Positions 10,322 to 18,921 of a stretch of DNA of 64,000 nt are shown here, piece after piece. Each line of letters begins with the position of its first letter. Within the stretch, counting starts at the first letter, position 1. The notes under the pieces were generated by a model that did no database searches, was not told the origin of the DNA, and saw only the letters and a list, made by a program, of their open reading frames with translations. Source of the DNA: Mycolicibacterium chubuense NBB4 (GTDB lineage Bacteria; Actinomycetota; Actinomycetes; Mycobacteriales; Mycobacteriaceae); NCBI RefSeq assembly GCF_000266905.1, contig NC_018027.1:3596001-3660000 (forward strand). Reading direction: 5' to 3'. The position numbers and the translations under genes were made by a program.

Positions 10322-11190
10322 AGGTCGCAGGTGCACCGATTTCATGGGGCGTGTGCGAGGTGCCGGGCTGGGGTTACCAGCTGAGCCCGGACCGGGTGCT
10401 GTCCGAGATGCGGCAGGTCGGGCTGACCGCCACCGAACTCGGGCCGGAGGGCTTCCTGCCCAGCGACACCGCCGAACTGGTGTCGTTGCTCGACCGTCAC
10501 GGCCTGAGCTGCGTCGGCGGGTTCGTCCCGGCCGTGCTGTTCGACGAGGGGCATGACCCGCTCGACGACCTGGCCGGGCCGTTGGAGTCACTGGTCGCCG
10601 CCGGTGCGGGTGTGGTGGTGCTGGCCGCCGCGACCGGCGCCGAGGGGTATGACGCCCGGCCGGAACTCACCGAATCACAATGGGCGACACTGCTTCTCAA
10701 TCTGGATCGGCTCGCCGGTGTGGTCGCGGCGCGTGGCCTCGTCGCGGTGCTGCACCCGCACGTCGGCACCATGGTGGAGAACCGCGCCGAGGTGGATCGG
10801 GTGCTCGCCGGGTCGAGCATCCCGCTGTGCCTGGACACCGGGCACCTGCTGATCGGTGGCACCGATCCGCTGGAGCTGGCGCGCGCGGTCCCCGAGCGCA
10901 TCAAGCACGCGCACCTCAAGGACGTCGACGCCGCGCTGGCGGCCAAGGTGCAGTCCGGTGAGCTGACCTACACCGACGCCGTCGCCGCGGGGATGTACGT
11001 GCCGCTGGGCGCCGGCGACGTGGACATCACGGGCATCGTCACAGCGTTGGAGGACAGCGGTTTCGACGGCTGGTACGTCATGGAGCAGGACAACATCCTC
11101 GACGGCGAACCCGGCGGAGAAGGACCGCTGGCCGACGTGCTGGCCAGCGTGGCGTTCCTCGAAGGAGCCGCGTCGGGCGTCTGGGCGTGA
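10318..11190 (+). CDS. iolE: Inosose dehydratase (IolE-type TIM barrel)
   Basis: Xylose-isomerase-like TIM-barrel enzyme of 290 residues, assigned as 2-keto-myo-inositol (inosose) dehydratase, the second step of inositol catabolism. The N-terminus APISWGVCEVPGWG is typical of actinobacterial IolE. Metal-site motifs follow in family order: HPHVGT, a Glu-containing loop, LDTGH, HLKDV and a C-terminal GW-Y-V-M-E. It is the only IolE candidate in the window, so the core operon at 21-29 kb depends on it for this step. It starts at a GTG that overlaps the preceding stop. Confidence 0.88.
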   Translation: MKVAGAPISWGVCEVPGWGYQLSPDRVLSEMRQVGLTATELGPEGFLPSDTAELVSLLDRHGLSCVGGFVPAVLFDEGHDPLDDLAGPLESLVAAGAGVVVLAAATGAEGYDARPELTESQWATLLLNLDRLAGVVAARGLVAVLHPHVGTMVENRAEVDRVLAGSSIPLCLDTGHLLIGGTDPLELARAVPERIKHAHLKDVDAALAAKVQSGELTYTDAVAAGMYVPLGAGDVDITGIVTALEDSGFDGWYVMEQDNILDGEPGGEGPLADVLASVAFLEGAASGVWA

Positions 11191-12149
11191 GCCTGCGGAT
11201 CGGCGTCCTGGGCGCCTCCCGCATCGCCGAGGACGCGATCGTCGGCCCCGCCCGGCAGCTGGGTCACCGCCTGGTCGCCGTGGCGGCCCGGGATCCGCTG
11301 CGCGCCAGCGCATTCGCCGACAAGTACGGTGTGGAGCGAGTGCTGCCGTCGTACCGGGACGTGGTGACCGATCCCGAGGTCGACGTCGTCTACAACCCGC
11401 TGGCCAACGCGCTGCACGCGCCGTGGAACCTGGCCGCGGTGGCCGCGGGCAAGCCGGTGCTGAGCGAGAAGCCGTTCGCCCGCAACACGGTCGAGGCCGC
11501 GCAGGTCGCGGCCGCCGCGCAGGCCGCGGGCGTCACGGTCATGGAGGCGTTCCACTACCTGTTCCATCCGGTGACGCGCAGAGCTTTCGAGCTGGCCACC
11601 GACGGCACGCTGGGCGAACTCACCCGCGTCGAGGTCCGGATGGGCATGCCCGCGCCACAGGCCGCCGATCCGCGATGGTCCTTGGAGCTCGCCGGCGGCG
11701 CGCTGATGGATCTCGGCTGCTACGGCCTGCACATCATGCGGCGGTTCGGCGAGCCGTCGGTCAACCGGGCCACCGCAGGCGAACGCAGCCCGGGGGTGGA
11801 CGCCTGGTGTGACGTCGAACTGACCTTCCCCTCAGGAGCCACGGGGCTGTCGACCAACACCATGGAGGCCGACGACTACTCCTTCACCCTGAGGGTCATC
11901 GGGACGCGCGGAGAGGCGTTCGTACACGACTTCATCAAGCCCCACCACGACGACAGACTGACGGTCCGCACGCACGATGACACCCGCGTCGAACACCTGG
12001 GGCGGCGCCCGTCGTACACCTATCAGCTGGAAGCGTTCGCCGCCCACGTCCAGCACGGCGCACCGGTGCCGCTGGACACCGCCGACGCCGTCGCGAACAT
12101 GGCGCTCGTCGATGAGGCGTACCGGGCCGCTGGCCTGAGCCCGCGCTGA
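11187..12149 (+). CDS. Gfo/Idh/MocA-family oxidoreductase
   Basis: Oxidoreductase of 320 residues and last gene of the first module. The N-terminus has LGASRIAEDA in place of a strict GxGxxG, then the EKP motif (LSEKPFARN) near residue 94, and the domain-2 signature GGALMDLGCYGLH. This pattern is closer to the dihydrodiol dehydrogenase/glucose-fructose oxidoreductase branch than to IolG. Its GTG overlaps the iolE stop. A probable role is oxidation of a modified cyclitol or sugar supplied by the module; the substrate cannot be read from sequence. A perfect hairpin lies just downstream. Confidence 0.8.
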   Translation: MSLRIGVLGASRIAEDAIVGPARQLGHRLVAVAARDPLRASAFADKYGVERVLPSYRDVVTDPEVDVVYNPLANALHAPWNLAAVAAGKPVLSEKPFARNTVEAAQVAAAAQAAGVTVMEAFHYLFHPVTRRAFELATDGTLGELTRVEVRMGMPAPQAADPRWSLELAGGALMDLGCYGLHIMRRFGEPSVNRATAGERSPGVDAWCDVELTFPSGATGLSTNTMEADDYSFTLRVIGTRGEAFVHDFIKPHHDDRLTVRTHDDTRVEHLGRRPSYTYQLEAFAAHVQHGAPVPLDTADAVANMALVDEAYRAAGLSPR

Positions 12150-12180
12150 CGTCCTCGTCGATCTGTTGGTCGGCCGCCGA

Positions 12181-12217
12181 AGCGGCAGGCCCCCGCGCCG
12201 GGCGGGGGCCTGCCGCT
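12181..12217. terminator. Bidirectional terminator between convergent genes
   Basis: A perfect 16-bp stem (AGCGGCAGGCCCCCGC and its complement) encloses a 5-base loop. It lies between the end of the dehydrogenase gene (12149, plus) and the end of the secreted-protein gene (12225, minus), so it can serve both transcripts. No long T-run follows, as is common in mycobacteria. Confidence 0.75.
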
Positions 12218-12224
12218 GTCGGGA

Positions 12225-13655
12225 TTACTCGCCGGAGGACTTGTCGGTCCGCGACGATTCGTGCGAGGCGCCGGTTCCGGAGGCAGCGCCTTCGGACGCA
12301 CCGGTTCCCGACGAAGTCCGCTCGGACGCACCGGTTCCCGACGAAGTCCGCTCGGACGCACCGGTTCCCGAGGAAGTCCGCTCGGACGCACCGGTTCCCG
12401 AGGAAGCGCCACCGGAGGCGCCATCGGTGGTCTCGGAGGCGCTGCCGCCGTCTGCACCGTCGCTGTCGGTGCCGTCGGTGGCGCCACCGGTGTGCGTGCC
12501 GTCCACGTCACCGGCCTCCGTGCCGGGGCTTTCGGCGACGTCGGTCTTGTCAACGGCAGCAGGCTGCTCGACCGGGGTCTCGTCGGGTTTCTTGGCAGCC
12601 GTTTCCTCGTTGGGCGCCCTGTCGACCGGGGTCTCGACTGCGCCGTGGGTGGTCGGCGGCGCGTCGTGCGGCACCGGTACGCCATCGGTTGTCGCCGGGC
12701 CGGTCTCGGTGGAGGGCACCGCCAGCGTCACGGTCGTTGACGCGTGGATGACCGGCGAGGCGACCTTGTCGACGAGCCTGGTGGTCGCCGGCGCGGCTGA
12801 CTGCGCGCCCAGCGCCGTCGCCATGGCCCGGGGAAGGTTCACCAAAGCCGCCTGGAGCAGGCCCGCGCTGAACGGATCGTTACTGACGGTCAGGAGACCG
12901 GCAGCGAAGCCACCTGAGGCGTCGGTGTAGCCGTTGAGGACCGCCCCGACGAGCCGCGCCGGCACGTTGATCACCGCGGTGAGCGCGTCGCCAAGGTGGC
13001 CGGCACCGAGTGCCTCGACGAAATCCTGCAGGGACGCGCCGAATGCGTTGATGGGTGCGACGATCGGGCCCATCGCAGCCGTCAGCAGCGGCACGATGTT
13101 GGCGTTGTCGAACAGCGCGCCGACCGCATCTGTCACGTTCTGGGCGATCTTCACCGGAACCTGCAGCAGCCCCGACATGAGCAGCGGCAACCCGACACCG
13201 ACCACGAGGGGGCCCGCGATCACGGTCGACGTCAGCGTGGCGAACCCCGCCGCAATCTGTCCAGCCTTGATCTGCTCGACAGCATCCTGGATGCCGGCGC
13301 GCAGACCGAAGGGATTGTCCGGCGCGAAGTATTCCGCCAACCCTTCGATGACCCCCTTCCCCGCGCTGCCGACGATGTTGAGATTGCCCAGCTGATTGGT
13401 CAGGATCTGACGCAGCACGGGCACGGGATCGGAAAGCACCTCCTGGCCGATGCCGCCGGCGTTGTGGATCGCTCCGGCGATGACCTCAGACCACAGCGCG
13501 ATCGGATTCGGCTGCGCGACGAGGTGGACGGCTGCCGACGAGACGGTCGGAACAGCGACTTCCGGTAGCGATGGATAGACCGGAGTCAACGCGATCGCAC
13601 CGGCTCCTACAAGAGCAACAGCGGTTGCCAGCGGCGGCTTCACTGCAACGTGCAC
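12225..13655 (-). CDS. Secreted PE-PGRS-like hypothetical protein with repeat tail
   Basis: A 476-residue exported protein of the type found widely in environmental mycobacteria. It begins with a short Lys-containing N-terminus and hydrophobic stretch (ATAVALVGAGAIALTPV), then a mid-region of about 270 residues rich in Ala, Gly, Leu and Val with amphipathic or membrane-seeking segments, and a tail of about 170 residues rich in Thr, Ser, Glu, Asp and Gly. The tail ends with decapeptide repeats (SGTGASERTS). There is no PE motif and no enzyme motif. Its promoter lies in the AT-richer DNA beyond 13656. The function is unknown; a cell-envelope or surface role is inferred. Confidence 0.75.
   Translation of the reverse strand: MHVAVKPPLATAVALVGAGAIALTPVYPSLPEVAVPTVSSAAVHLVAQPNPIALWSEVIAGAIHNAGGIGQEVLSDPVPVLRQILTNQLGNLNIVGSAGKGVIEGLAEYFAPDNPFGLRAGIQDAVEQIKAGQIAAGFATLTSTVIAGPLVVGVGLPLLMSGLLQVPVKIAQNVTDAVGALFDNANIVPLLTAAMGPIVAPINAFGASLQDFVEALGAGHLGDALTAVINVPARLVGAVLNGYTDASGGFAAGLLTVSNDPFSAGLLQAALVNLPRAMATALGAQSAAPATTRLVDKVASPVIHASTTVTLAVPSTETGPATTDGVPVPHDAPPTTHGAVETPVDRAPNEETAAKKPDETPVEQPAAVDKTDVAESPGTEAGDVDGTHTGGATDGTDSDGADGGSASETTDGASGGASSGTGASERTSSGTGASERTSSGTGASERTSSGTGASEGAASGTGASHESSRTDKSSGE
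12265..12414 (-). repeat. Tandem 30-bp coding repeat in secreted protein tail
   Basis: Five 30-base units lie in the 3' part of the secreted-protein gene; three (12295-12384) differ at only one base, and the outer two have diverged. Each unit encodes ten residues (SGTGASERTS-like). Such near-identity at DNA level suggests recent expansion by slippage or recombination. Confidence 0.9.
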
Positions 13656-14173
13656 GGGGTCTCCTCAGTTGTGAGTGAAAATGTTAACGGCGAGTAATTT
13701 ACTCATAGGTAAGTTGACATGTCTGCGGTTAACGTCAAGATCATTCACGCATAGGGGGTTGATGTCCACGTCAGCAACATATTTGCGGAACAGCGAACCT
13801 CACGGTTCGGCTGCAGTTCGGACGCCAGAACGTCATAACGGCAAATGTTGCGGGCTCGCGGCGCGTACGTGATCTAGCCCGAGCGTCTCACTGGCGACAT
13901 CCCTGCACGGGCATCACCAGAAGCGCACGTAACAGGGGAAATTTGACCCGCAACGCTACCGACCGGAGCGAAATTCGAGGCGTTGCCGGGGGAGCCGCTG
14001 CAAGCAGTCAGGTCACCCGGCAACGAAAAGTGATCTTGATATCGGCCGCCGCTGTTTGCCTCACCGCGCGGGTTCGGCAATCTGGTGTCATGCCCGGTCA
14101 CTTTTCGGTGCGGGTGGGTTCTGGTGCCCCTCGCCGAAACCGGACGCAGTCGGACGCGCCCGCCGACATAGAC
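13656..14173. other. Intergenic stretch with an AT-rich promoter zone
   Basis: About 520 bases with no convincing gene. The segment 13670-13760 is markedly AT-rich for this genome and probably carries the promoter of the secreted-protein gene. The rest holds only short frames without recognisable content. Confidence 0.5.
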
Positions 14174-14356
14174 TCAGTACTGATCGCCCTTGGCCGCACG
14201 CCGTTCGTGCCAGCGCAGCCGCAGCAACAGCAGGTTGCGGTGCGCACGCCACCCCACCGACAGCGGGTCACGCCAGACGGGAGTGTCCGCCTGTGATCCG
14301 GGAGCCCTGTCCATGACAACCATTGTGCCGTCTCCGGCCGCCGTCGGCCTGTCCAC
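14174..14356 (-). CDS. Possible small basic protein
   Basis: Short frame of up to 60 residues (or 47 from an internal Met). Its C-terminal half, DPLSVGWRAHRNLLLLRLRW followed by HERRAAKGDQY, is Arg/Leu-rich and looks like a real amphipathic helix, whereas the overlapping frames are clearly nonsense. No family is recognised. It ends well before the pseudogene at 14390 is reached in the other direction, with no obvious ribosome site. It may be a small genuine gene or chance. Confidence 0.3.
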   Translation of the reverse strand: MDRPTAAGDGTMVVMDRAPGSQADTPVWRDPLSVGWRAHRNLLLLRLRWHERRAAKGDQY

Positions 14357-14389
14357 GCAGGCAGCGACACCATGTCGAGACCGTGAACA

Positions 14390-14708
14390 TCAGAGCACGG
14401 CGAAGCGGTCGGCCAGTGACGCCAGCGTCGACTCGATGCCCTGGGCGTTCTTGTTCTGCATGCCGAGCAGTTCGATCAGCATCGGCGCCTTGGCAGTCGA
14501 GTAGTCAAACGTCTCCGTCACCTTCGTCGCGTCCTGACCCACCTCGGCCAGTTCCCAGCGCCAGCGATGCCCCAGCGAATGCTGCCACTCGACGACGCGG
14601 TTTTCCTCCACTCAGCGCGAAGATCTGCGCGGCCGGAGCGCCGACCTGCACGCTGCGACTGACCGCGCGTGGCCCGGCGTCCTCGGTCTTCACCGGTGAA
14701 GTGCTCAT
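14390..14708 (-). pseudogene. SRPBCC (polyketide cyclase-like) gene with internal deletion
   Basis: Two pieces of one SRPBCC-family lipid-binding gene are juxtaposed in different frames. The first (14708 to about 14613) reads MSTSPVKTEDAGPRAVSRSV then ending AAQIFALS; the second (about 14611 to 14390) starts EENRVVEWQH and ends STLASLADRFAVL. Intact relatives have about 60-70 residues between these parts. The join therefore looks like an out-of-frame deletion, leaving no complete product. It lies next to the ABC transporter genes without evident functional link. Confidence 0.7.
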
Positions 14709-14772
14709 GGGGGCTCCATACCCGAAGGCCCCGCCGGCCAATCGGTCGACGGGGCCCCCGGGGTCGAGCCGG

Positions 14773-15597
14773 TCAGCCCTTGGCGGCGCGCAGTTCGTGG
14801 GAGAGCGCCTCGAGCTCGTCGCCGCCGGCCATCTCCTGGGTGAGATGTTCCAGCGTGATGTCGTCGTAGGTGCAGTCCAGCTTCTGCCGGCCGCGATTGA
14901 GCAGCACGAAGTGGTCCCCGACCATGTGGGCGTGGTGCGGGTTGTGCGTGATGAACACGACGCCGAACCCGGCTTCCTTGGCCGCGGTGATGTATTTGAG
15001 CACCACGCCGGACTGCTTGACGCCCAGGGCCGCGGTCGGCTCGTCGAGGATCAGCACGCGCGCTCCGAAGAACACCGCCCGGGCGATCGCGACACACTGC
15101 CGCTGACCTCCCGACAGTGAGCCGATCGGCACGTCGACGTCGGGCAGATCGATGCCCATCTTCGACAACTCGGTCAGCGTCGTGGCGCGCATCGCGTTGG
15201 CGTCCAGCGAGAACGGGAACGACTTCTTGCGCAGTTCCTGCCCCAGGAAGAAGTTGCGCCACACCGGCATCAGCGGGACGACCGCCAGATTCTGGTAAAC
15301 CGTCGCGATGCCCTTGTTCAGCGCTTCGGCGGGCGAGGCGAACTTTGTCGGTTCGCCGTCGACCAGGAGTTCGCCCTCGCTCTGCTGGTGCAGGCCGGCG
15401 ATGATCTTGATCAGCGTGGACTTGCCCGCGCCGTTGTCGCCGAGGATGCCGGTCACCTCGCCGGCGTGCACCCGCAGGCAGATGTCCTTCAACGCAGTGA
15501 TGTTGCCGTAGGTCTTGCCGACGTTCTTGAGCTCGACCAGCGGCACCTTGCCTCCGGAATGCGAGTCGCTGGTGGGCTTTTCGACGGAAATGGTCAT
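14773..15597 (-). CDS. Sugar ABC transporter ATP-binding protein
   Basis: Single-domain ATPase of 274 residues of the CUT2 (ribose/fructose/inositol) class, powering uptake through the adjacent permease. It shows Walker A GDNGAGKST near residue 55, the signature LSGGQRQ, Walker B VLILDEPTAAL and the switch His in FITHN. CUT2 ATPases usually carry two fused ATPase domains; this one has one, like FrcA-type proteins. It is third in the operon SBP-permease-ATPase, which carries an IolR-type operator, so inositol is the likely substrate. Confidence 0.9.
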   Translation of the reverse strand: MTISVEKPTSDSHSGGKVPLVELKNVGKTYGNITALKDICLRVHAGEVTGILGDNGAGKSTLIKIIAGLHQQSEGELLVDGEPTKFASPAEALNKGIATVYQNLAVVPLMPVWRNFFLGQELRKKSFPFSLDANAMRATTLTELSKMGIDLPDVDVPIGSLSGGQRQCVAIARAVFFGARVLILDEPTAALGVKQSGVVLKYITAAKEAGFGVVFITHNPHHAHMVGDHFVLLNRGRQKLDCTYDDITLEHLTQEMAGGDELEALSHELRAAKG

Positions 15598-15601
15598 CGG
15601 A

Positions 15602-16660
15602 TCACTTCTTTGCTGCGTAGTTGCGGAAGGCGTTGTTGGCGATCACCGCGAACAGCAGCATCGCGCCGAGGAAGAACTTGAACCAGTCCGGGTTCCAACC
15701 GGCATACACGATGCCCTGGTTGGTCATGCCGAAGATGAACGCGCCGATCGCGGCGCCGATGGCCGTCCCGTAGCCACCGGTCAGCAGGCAGCCGCCGATG
15801 ACCGCCGCGATGATGTAGAAGAACTCGTTGCCGATGCCCTGGCCGGACTGCACGGTGTTGAAGGCGAACAGCAGGTGCATGCCGACGAACCAGGCACAGA
15901 AGCCGACGAACATGAACAGCCCGACCTTGACCTTGGTGACCGGAACACCCACGGCGCGAGCGCTGTCCGCGTCACCGCCGACGGCGAAGATCCAGTTGCC
16001 GATCTTGGTCTTGAAGAGCACCCAGGTCGCGATCGCGGTGAACACCAGCCACCACACCACGGTGATGCGGATGCCGACGCCGAACAGCGTGAACGAGGAG
16101 GCGAAGACCTTCTGCGCCGAGTCCCAGCCCTGCATGTCGCTGACGCTCTGCGTGGCCACCTGGCCCGAGACGAGTTTCGTGACCGCGAGATTGATGCCGG
16201 CGAGCATGAAGAACGTGCTCAGCGTGATGAGGAAGCTGGGGATCTTGGTCTTCATCACCAGGAACCCGTTGAAGAACCCGACCGCCAGCGACAGGATCAG
16301 CGCCAGCGCTGCGCCCGCCCAGAGGTTGAGGTGCAGGTTGTAGGACAGCATCGAGGCCGCCAGCGAACTGAACGTCACCGCGACGCCGGCCGACAGGTCG
16401 AACTCGCCGCCGATCATCAGCAGCGCCACGCCGCAGGCCATGATGCCGATGGTCGAACTCGCGTACAGCACGGTCGCCAGCGACGCCGCCTCACGGAACG
16501 GAGCGGCGACGATCAGGAACAAGACGAAGATCCCGATCGCTCCGATGCCGGCACCCATTTCAGGCCGGATCAGCAGGCGCTGCAGTCGATTTCGTTCTTT
16601 CACACGTTCGTCGCGTACCACCGCGTGGGCGGCGACGTCGAGGTCGGCTTGCGTGGTCAT
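15602..16660 (-). CDS. Sugar ABC transporter permease
   Basis: Integral membrane permease of 352 residues, RbsC/FrcC family, forming the transport channel in the cytoplasmic membrane. About eight to ten hydrophobic helices are visible, from GIGAIGIFVLFLIVAAPF onward, plus the family motif GGEFDLSAGVAVTFSS in the first third and GGCLLTGGYGTAIGA near the C-terminus, which correspond to conserved RbsC segments. Only 4 bases separate it from the ATPase gene and 18 from the binding-protein gene, so all three are one operon. Confidence 0.92.
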   Translation of the reverse strand: MTTQADLDVAAHAVVRDERVKERNRLQRLLIRPEMGAGIGAIGIFVLFLIVAAPFREAASLATVLYASSTIGIMACGVALLMIGGEFDLSAGVAVTFSSLAASMLSYNLHLNLWAGAALALILSLAVGFFNGFLVMKTKIPSFLITLSTFFMLAGINLAVTKLVSGQVATQSVSDMQGWDSAQKVFASSFTLFGVGIRITVVWWLVFTAIATWVLFKTKIGNWIFAVGGDADSARAVGVPVTKVKVGLFMFVGFCAWFVGMHLLFAFNTVQSGQGIGNEFFYIIAAVIGGCLLTGGYGTAIGAAIGAFIFGMTNQGIVYAGWNPDWFKFFLGAMLLFAVIANNAFRNYAAKK

Positions 16661-16678
16661 CTCTCTACCCCCGGGTCG

Positions 16679-17698
16679 TTATCGGGTTCCGCCCTTGGCC
16701 AGTTCGGCCACGGCGTCGATGTTGGACTTGTCGATGAAGGACGGCCCGGTCAGCGTGGCCTGGCCGCCGCCGATCAGGTTCTTGTTGTTCAGATACAGCC
16801 ACAGCGCATCCACGGCGAGGTAACCCTGCAGGTAGGGCTGCTGGTCCACCGCCCATTGCACGTCGCCGCTCTTGATCGCGTCGACGAGCGCGGCGTTGGT
16901 GTCGAACGTGACGACCTTGGCGTTGCTGCCCGCGTTCTTCTTCGACTGGACGGCGGTCAGCGCGATCGGCGCCCCCAGCGCGACGACGGTGTCGATCGAC
17001 GGATCCTGCTGGAGCTTCGCGGTGATCGTGGACTCGACCGACGGCATGTCCTTGCTGTTGACGTTCAGCAGCTCCGTCTGGCCCTTGAAACCCTGCGTGA
17101 CGCCCGCGCAGCGGGATTCGAGCGCGACCTGGCCCTGCTCCTGGATGACGCAGATGATCTTCTTGGCGCCGTCGGCGTTGAGTTTCTCACCTGCCGAGAC
17201 TCCGGCCAGCTTCTCGTCCTGGCCGAAGTACTCCTGCACACCCATCGATTTCCAGTCGTCGAAGCCGGAGTTGAACGCGACCACCGGAATGCCCTTGGCT
17301 TCTGCGGCTTTGACGGCAGGTGCCATCGCGTCGGGCTTGGCCAGCGTGACCGCGATGCCGTCGACCCCGCTGTCGATCGCGCTCTGAACGAGGTTCGCCT
17401 GGTTGGGCGCCTCGGGGTCGTTCGAGTAGCGCAGCTCGATGTTGTCCTTCTTCGCGGCGGTTTCGGCGCCCTTGCGGATGAGGTCCCAGAACGAGTCGCC
17501 GGGCACCTCGTGAGTGATCATCGCGACGGTCATGCGGGGCGTGTCCACCGTGCCGCCTCCGCCGCCCGCGCCGGACCCCTGGGGCCGTCCGCCGGTGGAC
17601 GAACACGACACGATCCCCAACGCCAGCACGCCGGCTCCCGCGAGCACCGCGAGTCGCGTGAACGTCTTCGGCCTGTCACTCTTCGCGCGAGCGGTCAT
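16679..17698 (-). CDS. Sugar-binding lipoprotein of the ABC transporter
   Basis: Periplasmic-type substrate-binding lipoprotein of 339 residues (RbsB/PBP type I fold) that would capture inositol or a related sugar outside the membrane. The ATG at 17698 (MTARAKSD) is chosen because AGAGAGG precedes it and a lipoprotein signal follows, with lipobox LGIVSC. The frame upstream to 17812 runs through the promoter and operator and is not coding. A Gly-rich linker follows the Cys, then a normal two-lobed domain. First gene of the transporter operon. Confidence 0.92.
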   Translation of the reverse strand: MTARAKSDRPKTFTRLAVLAGAGVLALGIVSCSSTGGRPQGSGAGGGGGTVDTPRMTVAMITHEVPGDSFWDLIRKGAETAAKKDNIELRYSNDPEAPNQANLVQSAIDSGVDGIAVTLAKPDAMAPAVKAAEAKGIPVVAFNSGFDDWKSMGVQEYFGQDEKLAGVSAGEKLNADGAKKIICVIQEQGQVALESRCAGVTQGFKGQTELLNVNSKDMPSVESTITAKLQQDPSIDTVVALGAPIALTAVQSKKNAGSNAKVVTFDTNAALVDAIKSGDVQWAVDQQPYLQGYLAVDALWLYLNNKNLIGGGQATLTGPSFIDKSNIDAVAELAKGGTR

Positions 17699-17806
17699 CG
17701 TCGCCTCTCTTTCTTCTCTCGAGTTCGCCGCAACGCCCTCATCGACCACTCGGGGTTGTGCCGGGCGACACGCCTCACAGGTGATGTAATACGGCTCACA
17801 CCGGAA

Positions 17807-17827
17807 AGTCAAGACTTTGTCCTGACA
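17807..17827 (-). promoter_or_regulatory. IolR-type operator with -35 box, transporter promoter
   Basis: On the minus strand TGTCAGGACA (17827-17818) is followed five bases later by TTGACT (17812-17807), a -35 box, with TTACAT 17 bases on as a possible -10. TGTCCTGACA matches the Corynebacterium glutamicum IolR motif KGWCHTRACA as I remember it. The same block lies before iolC at 21600, so the GntR regulator likely controls both operons. Confidence 0.75.
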
Positions 17828-17866
17828 TTAGGACCGCAAGTCATACGTTCGACACGTCGGCGCAGC

Positions 17867-18859
17867 TCAGCTGCCCGGGGCGGCGGTCGACCCGCGCACC
17901 ACCAGCGCCGGTTCGCACACGACATCGACGGTGCGCTTCTGGTCGACGGTCTCGTCCAGGCGCGCCACCAGCCGGTGCATCGCCGCGGCCGCCAATGCGC
18001 ACGAGTCCTGGCGCACGGTCGTGAGGTCGATGTGCGCGAGTCCGGCCAGCGGGCTGTCGTCGAAACCCATCACCGAAATCTGTTGTGGCACTGACACCCC
18101 CGCTCGAATCAGGACATCCAGAACGCCGAGCGCACATCGGTCGTTGAACGCGAACACCGCCTCGGGAAGCTCGCCGGATTCCAGAACTTCGGCTGCCGCG
18201 AGGGCCCCCTCGCGTTCGGTCAGACCGCCCGGCCGCACGACTTCGGCCACGCCGGCCGCCCGGACGGCGCGCCGGTATCCGCGCAGTCGTTCGGCGGCGC
18301 CGGGCGCCCCACCGCCGTCGAGGTAGGTGATCCGTCGATGGCCCAGCCCGAGCAGGTGCTCGACGCCCATCGCCGCTCCGGCGACGTCGTCGCTGCGCAC
18401 CGCGTCCACCCCCCGCACCCGACGCGCCACGACGACCACCGGAATGCTCGACGCCAGGTCGACGAGCTGACGCGCCGGCATCTGCGGACCGATGAGTACC
18501 AGTCCCTCGCAACGGTCGTCGACGAGTGTCCGCAGTGCGCGCGGTTCGTCGCGGTGCGGCGTCACGGCGCTGAGCACCACGTCGTAGCCGAGCGTCTCCG
18601 CGGCGACGTACACGCCGTCGACCAGATCGGCGTGGAATTCCTGTCCCGCGGTGAACGTCACGCCGACGAGCCTGGTTCGCTGCTGGCGGAGCCGGCGCGC
18701 CTGAGGGTCCGGGCGGTAACCGATCTCGTCGGCGGCCCGTTTGACGCGCGCCCGGGTCTCGTCGCTCGCACCCGCCGCGCCGCGCATGACGATCGACACC
18801 AAGGCACGCGAGACCCCCGCGCGCGCGGCGACATCTTCCAGCGTCGGTCGGCGTTGCAT
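17867..18859 (-). CDS. LacI-family regulator of the second inositol module
   Basis: Repressor of 330 residues. The helix-turn-helix is textbook LacI (LEDVAARAGVSRALVSIVMRG), with hinge residues to about 60 and a sugar-sensing domain thereafter. It is divergent from the iolG/isomerase pair at 18968, and the 108-base gap holds two copies of a TAGAACGTTCTA-type palindrome with the central CG that LacI proteins favour, so autoregulation and control of that pair are well supported. It reads toward the ABC transporter operon, which however has its own promoter and operator. Confidence 0.88.
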   Translation of the reverse strand: MQRRPTLEDVAARAGVSRALVSIVMRGAAGASDETRARVKRAADEIGYRPDPQARRLRQQRTRLVGVTFTAGQEFHADLVDGVYVAAETLGYDVVLSAVTPHRDEPRALRTLVDDRCEGLVLIGPQMPARQLVDLASSIPVVVVARRVRGVDAVRSDDVAGAAMGVEHLLGLGHRRITYLDGGGAPGAAERLRGYRRAVRAAGVAEVVRPGGLTEREGALAAAEVLESGELPEAVFAFNDRCALGVLDVLIRAGVSVPQQISVMGFDDSPLAGLAHIDLTTVRQDSCALAAAAMHRLVARLDETVDQKRTVDVVCEPALVVRGSTAAPGS

Positions 18860-18869
18860 GGCCCCAGCC

Positions 18870-18881
18870 TAGAACGTTCCA
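18870..18881. promoter_or_regulatory. LacI operator, copy 1
   Basis: TAGAACGTTCCA lies 11 bases upstream of the LacI-gene start and differs from the second, perfect palindrome at one position. The core AACGTT with central CG is typical of LacI-family operators. Its place suits autorepression. Confidence 0.7.
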
Positions 18882-18921
18882 GTTCCGCTATTGACGAGAA
18901 CGCGCGGGCGCGCATACCGTT

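Noticed and set aside
12295..12414. CRISPR array
   Set aside because: The 30-base units are direct tandem coding repeats without spacers, and no cas genes are present.
17702..17812. N-terminal extension of the sugar-binding lipoprotein
   Set aside because: The region contains the -35 box and lies beside the operator; a ribosome site and signal peptide begin at 17698.
15515..18094. An 859-codon plus-strand frame over the ABC transporter
   Set aside because: It runs antisense across three well-recognised transporter genes and their promoter, and its product is low-complexity.
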